Of a DNA stretch of 40,595 nucleotides, positions 32,108-39,284 are shown piece after piece. A model generated the notes under the pieces. It had not been told where the DNA came from, made no database searches, and saw only the letters and a list, made by a program, of their open reading frames with translations. Origin of the DNA: a virus. A program made the translations under genes and the position numbers. The first letter of the stretch is position 1; each line of letters opens with the position of its first letter. Location of the stretch: positions 1 to 40,595 of the IMG/VR virus record IMGVR_UViG_3300046524_000356. One strand, 5' to 3'.

Positions 32108-33727
32108 ATGCCACGTTATTTGACCGGAAATACGGGCGGCGCGGCCGCCCAGGCTATCGCCTCCACTTTGACGACCTTTGTCGCTGGCGAAGCGGTGCGC
32201 GCAGGCGATCCGCTCGCGCTCGGAACTGATGGCTTGGTTTACGCAGGCCTTGAGCCTGGCGTGCCTGGTTCCACGCTCAAGCCGTTGAGCAATCCTTCGC
32301 CGGTTTTCAACACGCTACAGATTCCTATGGTGACTGCGTCGACGCTGGTGCCGGCCGTGGGCAACTCGCTGTCCGTGGACAAGCTGGTGAACGGCAATCT
32401 GGTGTTTGTCTGGCGCACGGACCCAAGCCTGTATTACGCGATCTACAAGCCGGATGGTAGCGTGGTGGTGCCGCCGACCATTCTCGACGGGGTGGGAACA
32501 TCGGCGGTGAACCGCTTGCTCAAGGTGAAGGCGCTGACCGGCGGCGGCTTCGCCGTGGGGTGGTCGATCTTGAACGGCGCGATCCAGACGCCTCGCTTTG
32601 CATTGTTCGATGCAAATGGCTTGCAGCAGGGCGCCATCATCAACGTCGAGAACCCCGCGACCTCGTTCCCGACCGTTGCTATCGAAATTGCGCAGCTGGC
32701 CAGCGGTGACATCGTCTACGCGTACGGCGCCCACAACGGCACAAACTATCAGCCGCGGTTCTCGATTTTCAGTGCGGCTGGCGCAATCAAGATCGCAAAC
32801 GTGCAGGTCGACACGACAATGACCGCGGCGATCACGCTGCAGTCAGTCGCCTTGTACGGCAACATGGCCGTCGTAGCGTTGTCGGGCGGAACGTTCGTCT
32901 ACGGCTTCGGTCTCTACGACGGCACGAATACGCGGTGCTATTTCCGGCGGTACGATGCGACCGGGTCTCCTCTGGCTGCGCGGGCATCGCCCACGGCCAA
33001 CTACTCGGCGGGCAACAGTGCGCCTCTGGTCATGTGTGCCACGACCGATGGCGGCTTTGTTGTTTCTGTGAGCAACAGTATCGGCAAGTTCGACGCCACT
33101 GGCGCGACGATCAACTCGGCCAACGTCGGTTTGACTTACGGACACAGCCTGACTCCCTTGCCGGGGGGCGGCTTCCGGGTTGCGGTTTCCGCGACGACCT
33201 TGAACGTATGGGTGTTCAACGCTGCCGGCGCGCAGGTAGGTACAACGCTTTCGTTTGATACGTCCACCACCACCAGTAACCCGGTAACGGAGACGACGCT
33301 GAGCGACGGTTCGATCCTGTTCTGCTACAACAAGAGTGCAACTGCTGTGTACACGCGAGTCGACGCCAACCTGAACGTCATCGGCACTGCTGGGGCGACG
33401 GTTGGCGCTACGCTGCCAGGCGCGATGGTCTTCGGCTTTGCCACGCTGAATGGCTATAGTGCTGCTCCAACTTTTGCGGTGGCTTATTGCGGCTCGGCTG
33501 GCGTACAAGTTGGGCTGTTCTTCGGCTTCCTGCAGAAGCTGACCTTCATCGGCGTTGCGACCGCGAGCGCGGCGCAGGGTTCCGCCGTGCCGACGCAGTA
33601 CACGGGCGTGGCGACGCTGCGCCTCGGTTTCAAACAGCCCCTCGCCGTGAACTACCAGGCCAGCTCGCCACCTGGGCAAAAGGCGTCCATCGTTGGTAAC
33701 AGCGCAATCTTGTTGGGAGTGCAGTGA
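32108..33727 (+). CDS. Putative receptor-binding tail fibre with beta-propeller repeats
   Basis: A 539-aa protein. After an N-terminal part (about 1-85) there are seven or eight similar units of about 45-60 residues, each with a G-G/N-x-hydrophobic strand and a closing 'F/Y-D-A-x-G' turn: KLVNGNLVFVWRTDPS, LTGGGFAVGWSI, LASGDIVYAYGAH, TDGGFVVSVSNS, LPGGGFRVAVSA and LSDGSILFCYNKS. This is the pattern of a beta-propeller and a plausible sugar- or protein-binding head. The C-terminal 80 residues are a different domain. Function is inference from position and repeats. Confidence 0.65.
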   Translation: MPRYLTGNTGGAAAQAIASTLTTFVAGEAVRAGDPLALGTDGLVYAGLEPGVPGSTLKPLSNPSPVFNTLQIPMVTASTLVPAVGNSLSVDKLVNGNLVFVWRTDPSLYYAIYKPDGSVVVPPTILDGVGTSAVNRLLKVKALTGGGFAVGWSILNGAIQTPRFALFDANGLQQGAIINVENPATSFPTVAIEIAQLASGDIVYAYGAHNGTNYQPRFSIFSAAGAIKIANVQVDTTMTAAITLQSVALYGNMAVVALSGGTFVYGFGLYDGTNTRCYFRRYDATGSPLAARASPTANYSAGNSAPLVMCATTDGGFVVSVSNSIGKFDATGATINSANVGLTYGHSLTPLPGGGFRVAVSATTLNVWVFNAAGAQVGTTLSFDTSTTTSNPVTETTLSDGSILFCYNKSATAVYTRVDANLNVIGTAGATVGATLPGAMVFGFATLNGYSAAPTFAVAYCGSAGVQVGLFFGFLQKLTFIGVATASAAQGSAVPTQYTGVATLRLGFKQPLAVNYQASSPPGQKASIVGNSAILLGVQ

Positions 33728-34161
33728 TGAAGTATTTCTTGGTGACCGGTGAAGACCGCTTTTATGCCGGCGCGGCCTGTCCGGAATTTGATGTGCATTA
33801 CGGCGCCTGGCGCTGCGAGACGGGAATGCTGAGCGACGCCGGCCGGCAGCGCCAGATCCAGACCGAGGAAGATGCCGGCGGCGCAGTCGAGACTTTGCCT
33901 CTGCTGACGCCGATGACGCTGTACATGGCGTTCAAGCCTGCGGAACGTATTGCCATCAAGGCGTCGGTCGATCCGATGGTGCAGGAATTTTGGGCGATGT
34001 ATCAGCTGTCGGTGCAGCTGCAGAAGCCGACAGATCCGAACCTCGTATCAGTCCGCACGGCCATCGCCTATCTCGCTGCACCGGTCGACCCCGGCCCTGG
34101 CGCCGGCATCCTTGAAAGCCCGGAACGGGTGGACGAGATTCTGGCGGGTATCCCGCAGTAA
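33727..34161 (+). CDS. Hypothetical fibre-associated protein
   Basis: A 144-aa protein. The start overlaps the fibre stop as TGATG, suggesting that the two are made together, as for fibre-assembly chaperones. The sequence (MKYFLVTGEDRFYAGAACPEFD, MTLYMAFKPAERIAIKASVD) does not match one that I recognise. A fibre chaperone is a guess. A terminator follows. Confidence 0.6.
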   Translation: MKYFLVTGEDRFYAGAACPEFDVHYGAWRCETGMLSDAGRQRQIQTEEDAGGAVETLPLLTPMTLYMAFKPAERIAIKASVDPMVQEFWAMYQLSVQLQKPTDPNLVSVRTAIAYLAAPVDPGPGAGILESPERVDEILAGIPQ

Positions 34162-34178
34162 CAACGCTTCATCCCAAC

Positions 34179-34204
34179 AGCCGCCTTCGGGCGGCTATTT
34201 TTTT
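34179..34204 (+). terminator. Intrinsic terminator before the lysis genes
   Basis: AGCCGCC-TTCG-GGCGGCT followed by A and seven Ts. It separates the fibre genes from the lysis cassette on the same strand. Confidence 0.85.
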
Positions 34205-34222
34205 GTCTGCTGAAAGGAAGTT

Positions 34223-34621
34223 ATGCACCGAGATTTACACGGCCCTTCGCACTCTGACCAGGAACGCCTGGCGCGGGTGGAAACCGAAGTTGGCTTTTTG
34301 AAGGAAATGTTCAGCGAGGTGAAGTCCGCGCTGCTGCAGGTGGCCGACGACATGCACAAATTGGCGGTGCTGGAAGCTGAGCGCGCGGAGGACCGCCGCA
34401 CAATCAAGCGCGTCTTCGAGCAGATCCGCGCGGTAAACGATGTGGCTGGCCAACTGGACAAGCGCATCACCGATCTGGCCACAAACGTCGGTGCAGCGGA
34501 AACCCGCCGCATCGAGAACGAGCTGAAAGAGCGCAACCGCTGGCTGTGGGAACTGTCGCGCACGGGCCTGGCTGTCGCTGTTGCACTCGGCTTGGCGAAG
34601 ATGGGGGTACACCTCGTATGA
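34223..34621 (+). CDS. Coiled-coil protein with C-terminal membrane segment, XhlA/holin-like
   Basis: A 132-aa protein. Residues about 15-110 are a long charged helix (RVETEVGFLKEMFSEVKSAL, LDKRITDLATNVGAAETRR), and about 110-131 hold one hydrophobic segment (LAVAVALGLAKMGVHLV). This layout fits XhlA-type lysis proteins. The gene is the first in the lysis cassette and overlaps the endolysin gene as ATGA. It may be the holin or an antiholin. Confidence 0.65.
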   Translation: MHRDLHGPSHSDQERLARVETEVGFLKEMFSEVKSALLQVADDMHKLAVLEAERAEDRRTIKRVFEQIRAVNDVAGQLDKRITDLATNVGAAETRRIENELKERNRWLWELSRTGLAVAVALGLAKMGVHLV

Positions 34622-35142
34622 AGCCTGACGACTTTATCGCCCGACTGGCACCGGCCGCCGTCGCGTCGGCCAAGGTGAGCGGCATACCAGCCAGCCTCGT
34701 TGTCGCCCAGGCGGCGCTGGAATCAGGCTGGGGAACCGCGAAGCCGGCGGTCAACGCGCTAAACCTGTTCAACATCAAAGCCGATGCGAGCTGGACCGGC
34801 CCGGCCTGGCAGATGGCCAGCCAGGAATACGTCGCCGGTCGCACGATCTTGGTGCCGGCGAAGTGGCGGATGTATCCGACTTGGCAGGCTAGCGTCGAGG
34901 ATCACGCGACGTTCCTGAAAAAAAACAAGCGCTACGCGGCCTGTTTTGCGCCGCCTGATTGGACTTCGCCCGCCGGCCGGCAGCTGCTGGCCAAGTGCGG
35001 CAATAGTGCGGCGCTGGCCCGGCCTGCGTGGTTCGCGATGCAGATCGCAGCCGCCGGCTATGCCACCGATCCAGCATACCTGGATAAGGTCCTGCAGGTG
35101 CTGCGGGGCCACAACCTGATTGGGCTGGATTCCCAGCGCTAA
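34618..35142 (+). CDS. Endolysin, glucosaminidase (FlgJ-like) family
   Basis: A 174-aa cell-wall hydrolase. The pattern GIPASLVVAQAALESGWGTA, with the catalytic Glu in ALESGWG (about residue 37), is the N-acetylglucosaminidase family. It then has NLFNIKADASWTGP and WRMYPTWQASVEDHATFL, as in FlgJ-type domains. There is no signal peptide, so export needs a holin. The ATG at 34618 overlaps the previous stop. Confidence 0.92.
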   Translation: MKPDDFIARLAPAAVASAKVSGIPASLVVAQAALESGWGTAKPAVNALNLFNIKADASWTGPAWQMASQEYVAGRTILVPAKWRMYPTWQASVEDHATFLKKNKRYAACFAPPDWTSPAGRQLLAKCGNSAALARPAWFAMQIAAAGYATDPAYLDKVLQVLRGHNLIGLDSQR

Positions 35143-35153
35143 TCGCCTTCAAC

Positions 35154-35183
35154 AGCCGCTGAGCGACCGCCAGCGGCTTTTTT
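35154..35183 (+). terminator. Intrinsic terminator after the endolysin gene
   Basis: AGCCGCT (35154-35160), an 11-nt loop, AGCGGCT (35172-35178) and six Ts. Confidence 0.75.
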
Positions 35184-35204
35184 CTTTCTTGTCCTGGAGT
35201 TTGT

Positions 35205-35912
35205 ATGTCTCATAAAGAGAAATTGATTCTGCACGTCCTGATTGGCTTTGTAGGCTATGCGGTGTGGGCGCTGATGGCGTTCTTCGATCCGACCCTGCGT
35301 CATGACTTCCTGGTGTTCAACGTCGGCATGGCCACCGGCACCGTTGGCCTGGCGCTGCGCAATATGAAAGACGTCGCTGATGCTTCGGCCGTGCCGGCGC
35401 CGTCGCCCGTGGCGGTCGAGCAGGCGGTCATGGTGTGCGGCAGGCAGACTGCGTTGCCGCCGGCACCGCCGATGCGCCCTGAGTCGGCGAGTGGCCTGCA
35501 GGCTGGGTTCGCCCGCCTGAGCATGATGATGGTGATGGCGCTGTGCACGCTGGCCGTCTTGTCCGCTTGTTCGCTGGTGCCGCAGAACGTAAGCGCGGTG
35601 CAGGAAGGGATGGCGCAAACGGTCGTCCAGTCGTCGGAGCGCACTATCTGCCGCGATATCCCGATTGGGACCTGGTTGCGCCTCTACGGCGCCAATGCTG
35701 ACCGCCTGAAGGGCTGGCAGGCGCTGTGCTTCAATCCGGTGACAGCGCCACTGAACGCGGAAACCATCGCTGCCATCCTGAAGGTGTATCCCGGCTTTGT
35801 CGCGGCGTCGACGGCCGCGCCGCCACCTGTGACGTCCGATAGCGTGCTGGGAGTCGGCGCAGCGGTGCAATCCGGATCTGCGCCGCCGGTAAGCGGGGAG
35901 GGCGCAAAGTGA
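35205..35912 (+). CDS. Holin-like membrane protein fused to a lipoprotein-like domain
   Basis: A 235-aa protein with an unusual build. Two hydrophobic segments lie at about 7-27 and 35-51, as in a small holin. A Pro/Ala-rich stretch follows (60-105), and then a third hydrophobic segment (107-122) that ends in a lipobox, L-S-A-C122, as in a lipoprotein signal. After that is a soluble part SERTICRDIPIGTWLRLYGA and a Pro/Ser-rich end. Three Met codons at 35523-35531 could start a separate lipoprotein, but no clear ribosome site precedes them. Its place in the lysis cassette suggests holin plus outer-membrane spanin functions. The stop overlaps the next GTG. Confidence 0.7.
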   Translation: MSHKEKLILHVLIGFVGYAVWALMAFFDPTLRHDFLVFNVGMATGTVGLALRNMKDVADASAVPAPSPVAVEQAVMVCGRQTALPPAPPMRPESASGLQAGFARLSMMMVMALCTLAVLSACSLVPQNVSAVQEGMAQTVVQSSERTICRDIPIGTWLRLYGANADRLKGWQALCFNPVTAPLNAETIAAILKVYPGFVAASTAAPPPVTSDSVLGVGAAVQSGSAPPVSGEGAK

Positions 35913-36334
35913 CCGCAGCTTTTCTCAGCGCCCTGGAAGTTGAATGTGTGGACGATACAGCGAGCAGCGGTCGTGGCATCTGGCGCTTGACAGCGCCCCT
36001 GCGGTATTACTCGGACGTCCTCGGCCGGCAGATCGAGATCGAGGCGGGTTTCCTGACCGATTACGCGAGCGTGCCGCGCGTCCCGTTCGCGTACTGGCTG
36101 TTCGGCGATACCAGTCATCGGGCGGCGGTCGTGCATGACTGGCTGTTCCACCACCATGAAATTTGCGACGAGGCTACCACCAACAAGGTGCTGCTGGAGG
36201 CGATGACGGTGGAAGGCATCCCTGCATGGCGTCGTGCCGGAATCTATGCCGGCGTTGTGATTGGTGGGCGGTCTGCCTGGCTGGAAGATGGCCGCAGTAG
36301 CGGCCATTCAATCGTCGGTGGTCGTATCGTCTAA
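35909..36334 (+). CDS. DUF1353-family protein
   Basis: A 141-aa protein starting at GTG 35909, overlapping the previous stop as GTGA. The pattern GFLTDYASVPRVPFAYW and AAVVHDWLFHHHEI is the DUF1353 family, often found next to phage endolysin genes, where it is thought to help with lysis or remain structural. The His residues in HDWLFHHHE may bind a metal. A hydrophobic segment near the C-terminus (AGIYAGVVIGG) is weak. Confidence 0.8.
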   Translation: MTAAFLSALEVECVDDTASSGRGIWRLTAPLRYYSDVLGRQIEIEAGFLTDYASVPRVPFAYWLFGDTSHRAAVVHDWLFHHHEICDEATTNKVLLEAMTVEGIPAWRRAGIYAGVVIGGRSAWLEDGRSSGHSIVGGRIV

Positions 36335-36344
36335 AGCAGGGAAT

Positions 36345-36360
36345 GTGCAGACGTCTGCAC
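36345..36360. repeat. 16-bp palindrome, copy 5 of 5
   Basis: A perfect GTGCAGACGTCTGCAC. Symmetry extends to 20 bp (36343-36362). It lies in the 34-bp gap between the converging ends of the DUF1353 gene and the secreted-protein gene. Confidence 0.95.
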
Positions 36361-36368
36361 ATCGTGGT

Positions 36369-36896
36369 TCAAATCGGCGTGCGAACTAGCTTACCGATGG
36401 GGCGGTCGACTGGCGCCGTTGTGGACATGCCCTTGAGCGTCAAGGTTATGTTTTGCGGCATGCCCATGTTGATTGTGTCACCTGGTCGAATCGGGAATTG
36501 AGTATCTCCGGTGAACATGTGCATTTGGCGGTATTTCACTTCGCACGTGCCCATCATGCGCTTCTCCTCCGGGTCAGAGGTTGCGACCACGTAGCTAACG
36601 TAGATGCCGGCAACAAATGGGGTCCCCCACGCCGCCAGCTTTATACGGCCGCCGTCTTGGTACGTAATCGGCGTCATCGTGGTGTTGGCTGGGCACGTAT
36701 AGGGCATCGTTATGTCCTTGACGTCGCCAACGGTCACCGTCTGGTTGCGCGGCAGAACGACGTCACCGGACAACACGGTGATACCCATGCTTTGAAGTTC
36801 GACGTGGACGTCGAAGAACATCGGCACCTTGTCATCTTGAGCTTGGGCACAGCAGCTGGCCAGCGTCATCAACGCGGCAAAAATAGAATTTTTCAT
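36369..36896 (-). CDS. Secreted or lipoprotein-like hypothetical protein
   Basis: A 175-aa protein with an N-terminal signal: hydrophobic IFAALMTLASCCAQAQ. It can be cut by signal peptidase I (AQA at 17-19) or by the lipoprotein peptidase (L-A-S-C15). The mature part is beta-rich (MFFDVHVELQSMGITVLSGD, NITLTLKGMSTTAPVD). I do not recognise a family. It runs against the late operon and so is separately expressed, like an accessory gene. It may act at the cell surface, for example on phage adsorption. That is inference. Confidence 0.65.
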   Translation of the reverse strand: MKNSIFAALMTLASCCAQAQDDKVPMFFDVHVELQSMGITVLSGDVVLPRNQTVTVGDVKDITMPYTCPANTTMTPITYQDGGRIKLAAWGTPFVAGIYVSYVVATSDPEEKRMMGTCEVKYRQMHMFTGDTQFPIRPGDTINMGMPQNITLTLKGMSTTAPVDRPIGKLVRTPI

Positions 36897-36941
36897 CAGA
36901 TGCCTTTGCTAAATAAAGGTGTCGAATAAATAAGACAGAGC

Positions 36942-37029
36942 GCCCGGCAAACCTGCTGTAACAGGTCGGCCGGGCCTCAATCCACTGGTTGAGCAGTGAA
37001 CCAAGCAGGGCTCTGCACCTCGCGCGAGG
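36942..37029. other. Run of inverted repeats upstream of the methyltransferase, possible structured RNA
   Basis: Four hairpins in a row. One is GCCCGGC (36942-36948) with GCCGGGC (36969-36975), and an inner ACCTG/CAGGT. Then CACTG-GTTGAG-CAGTG (36983-36998), GCAG-GGCT-CTGC (37005-37016) and CCTCG-CG-CGAGG (37018-37029). There is no coding sequence in this 170-bp gap and no U-run after the hairpins. It may be the leader of the methyltransferase or a small RNA. Confidence 0.4.
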
Positions 37030-37069
37030 CGGCGGCAGTCTAGCACAAATGTAAAAATAGGGTTTACTT

Positions 37070-37858
37070 ATGGCAACACCAATCATTCCTTGGATCGGCG
37101 GCAAGCGTCGTTTAGCTGATCGTCTCATCCCTCAATTTCCGCCACACAGCTGCTACGTTGAAGTATTCGCGGGCGGCGCCGCACTCTATTTCATGCGCCC
37201 GCCAGCCGACGTAGAGGTCATCAACGATATCAACGGCGACCTGGTCAACTTATACCGCGTGGTGAAGAACCACCTGGAGGAGTTCGTCCGTCAGTTCAAG
37301 TACGCATTGTCGAGCCGCGACGTTTTCAAATGGATGCAAGACACGCCGCCGCACGTGCTGACTGATATCCAGCGCGCGGCGCGTTTCTTCTATCTGCAGC
37401 AGCAGGCATTCGGCGGCAAGGTGCAGGGCCAGACCTGGGGCACGGCCACGACCGCGCCGCCGATCAATCTTCTCCGGATCGAGGAGAATCTGTCGGCCGC
37501 CCATTTGCGCTTGGCCAGCGCCTATATCGAGAATCTGGACTGGCACAAGTGCATCGAGCGCTACGACCGACCGCACACACTGTTTTACCTAGACCCGCCA
37601 TACTGGGAAACAGAAGGCTATGGCGTCGATTTCCCGTTTGCGGAATACGAGCGGATGGCGGCGCTAATGGCGCGCATTAAGGGTAAGGCGATCCTCAGCA
37701 TTAACGACCATCCGGACATCAGAAAGGCGTTCGCGCAGTTCCAAATGGACACGACCGGGATTGCATATACAGTCGGCGGTGGTGGCAAGGCCGTAGAGCG
37801 GCAGGAGTTGATTATTTACAGCTGGGACAAGCAGGCAGATCCGGTAGGCCTGTTCTAA
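37070..37858 (+). CDS. Orphan DNA adenine methyltransferase, D12 class
   Basis: A 262-aa N6-adenine methyltransferase of the Dam type. Motif I-related PWIGGKRRLADRL (about 6-18) and FAGGAALYF (about 33-41) bind AdoMet, and DPPY at 175-178 is the catalytic motif IV. No restriction nuclease gene is beside it, so it is an orphan methylase. Phages use these to protect DNA from host restriction or to affect gene control. The target cannot be read from the sequence; GATC is usual for this class. Confidence 0.93.
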   Translation: MATPIIPWIGGKRRLADRLIPQFPPHSCYVEVFAGGAALYFMRPPADVEVINDINGDLVNLYRVVKNHLEEFVRQFKYALSSRDVFKWMQDTPPHVLTDIQRAARFFYLQQQAFGGKVQGQTWGTATTAPPINLLRIEENLSAAHLRLASAYIENLDWHKCIERYDRPHTLFYLDPPYWETEGYGVDFPFAEYERMAALMARIKGKAILSINDHPDIRKAFAQFQMDTTGIAYTVGGGGKAVERQELIIYSWDKQADPVGLF

Positions 37859-37888
37859 TCCAGTTCCGCTACAGGAAACGCCCAGCTG

Positions 37889-38491
37889 CTACCACGCCTT
37901 GAAGTGCATAAGAACGCCCTTCAGGGCGAGGCGTTGCTCTTGTGGCGTCAAATGGTAGAAGTCCGGGAAGTGCTCGTGCAGGGAGTGCTTGTTGGCTGTA
38001 GCAAACATTGGATCAGTTGAGCAAAACCATGCGAAATAATAACGTGCAATCGCCGGCATATCGACATCGCCGACAAGCATGGCGCAATCGTGGGCGGCGA
38101 TAAAGAGCATATACCTGTTGTCTCGTTGGCTTAGCTCGATGGTTTCGTTATAGTCTCCGGTCCCGGCAGGATGCTTGAAAAAATTCCTTGCCAGATTAAG
38201 CCTGTCCCAAATCTGCTTTTCGGTTCTGTCGGGAAATGAGTCTGCTAAGATGTCAAAGAATCGTCGCTGTCCGATTGCTTTACAGTGTTTCTCATATATT
38301 TCACGGGCTGCACAGGCGAGAGTGTGGACTGCCACGATATCGCCGCCTTCCACGTACAATCTTATCGCTGTCGCAAGCTGCCGGTGTGCTGCCTCAAGAT
38401 TGCTGATCACATATAGCTCATCTGCACGTGCAGGTGGTGCTACTTCTTCTGTCCCAGCGTCGTTCACTTTCAATTGAGCGCCTTCCATCAT
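37889..38491 (-). CDS. HEPN-like hypothetical protein in the LexA-controlled operon
   Basis: A 200-aa protein, mostly helical. Residues about 31-70 (NLEAAHRQLATAIRLYVEGG, then VAVHTLACAAREIYEKHC) are followed by LNLARNFFKHPAG, where R102-N-F-F-K-H107 fits the R-x4-6-H motif of HEPN RNases. The start (ATGATG) overlaps the stop of the SRAP gene, so the two form one transcript. It might be an RNase-type defence or stress protein. The family match is from pattern only, and a role without catalysis is equally possible. Confidence 0.6.
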   Translation of the reverse strand: MMEGAQLKVNDAGTEEVAPPARADELYVISNLEAAHRQLATAIRLYVEGGDIVAVHTLACAAREIYEKHCKAIGQRRFFDILADSFPDRTEKQIWDRLNLARNFFKHPAGTGDYNETIELSQRDNRYMLFIAAHDCAMLVGDVDMPAIARYYFAWFCSTDPMFATANKHSLHEHFPDFYHLTPQEQRLALKGVLMHFKAW

Positions 38492-39213
38492 AATTCCAGT
38501 TGTACCGGGTTCGGGTCGGATGCGTTCTCGAGCGGCAGGGCCATTTCTGGGCCGTCTGCTCCGACATTAAGTGCTCGGCTAACCTGATACCATTCAAACA
38601 ACTCCACATCGAGCATAGCCGTACGGGCGATGTGCTCAGCCTCCTCAACAGTGGTTGCCGGATCTAGCCATCTCCGCGCATCCTCAGCAGAAACTGCCAC
38701 TGGCCGACGGTCGTGTACGTCGACCATGCCACCCAGCGCATCGGCCGTCACAAGCGCAAAGCCTGCCTCTTCCGGCCGCACCTTGTATGGACCGAAATTC
38801 GCCACCGCCAACAGAAACAGTGGCTCGCGGTCCTTTCGATGGATGTGCCACGGCTGTCGAAGTTCCTTCGGACCGGTCCACTCGTACCAGCCAGCCGCGC
38901 ACACGATCCCCCGCCCACGACGCAGTAGCGGTTTCCAGTAAGGCCCCAGCAGCTTTTCTCTGCGGGCATTCGGCGTCATGCTGATTTTTCTCTTAGGGGG
39001 CACTGGGGCCTGCTCGGCGGCCCACAGCGAACGGTAGCCCCAATAGACGTCGTCCGCGACTAGTCTGCCATCTTCAAAGTGCACGACAGGCCGATAGGTG
39101 CCAGGCTTCACGTTCCATTGGCTGGACGCTTCGCTGCGATTTAATACCTCATCCACCCAGTCGAAGTTCGCTAGGAGGCGGCTAATATCGTTTTGATCGA
39201 GGCGTCCACACAT
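38488..39213 (-). CDS. yedK: SRAP/HMCES-family abasic-site protein, YedK-like
   Basis: A 241-aa protein. The start at MCGR (39213) is fixed because Cys2, freed by Met removal, is the catalytic residue. The other active-site residues fit at N82 (PNARRE), E111 (WYEW) and H167 (VHDRRPV), with spacing like E. coli YedK (75, 105, 160). The protein forms a covalent link with abasic sites in single-stranded DNA and so shields them. A perfect LexA box lies 34 bp upstream. It is the first gene of a two-gene operon with the HEPN-like gene. Confidence 0.93.
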   Translation of the reverse strand: MCGRLDQNDISRLLANFDWVDEVLNRSEASSQWNVKPGTYRPVVHFEDGRLVADDVYWGYRSLWAAEQAPVPPKRKISMTPNARREKLLGPYWKPLLRRGRGIVCAAGWYEWTGPKELRQPWHIHRKDREPLFLLAVANFGPYKVRPEEAGFALVTADALGGMVDVHDRRPVAVSAEDARRWLDPATTVEEAEHIARTAMLDVELFEWYQVSRALNVGADGPEMALPLENASDPNPVQLEL

Positions 39214-39246
39214 AAAACTATGGTACACGATTTCCCTTTTGATATA

Positions 39247-39262
39247 CTGTATGAATATACAG
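39247..39262. promoter_or_regulatory. LexA (SOS) box between divergent genes
   Basis: CTGT-ATGAATAT-ACAG matches the CTGT-N8-ACAG consensus and its flanking T/A bases fit too. It lies 33 bp upstream of the SRAP start and 22 bp upstream of the 224-aa gene, so it could control both. Both genes would be induced by DNA damage. Confidence 0.85.
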
Positions 39263-39284
39263 TAGTATTGAATGGGGTAAATGT

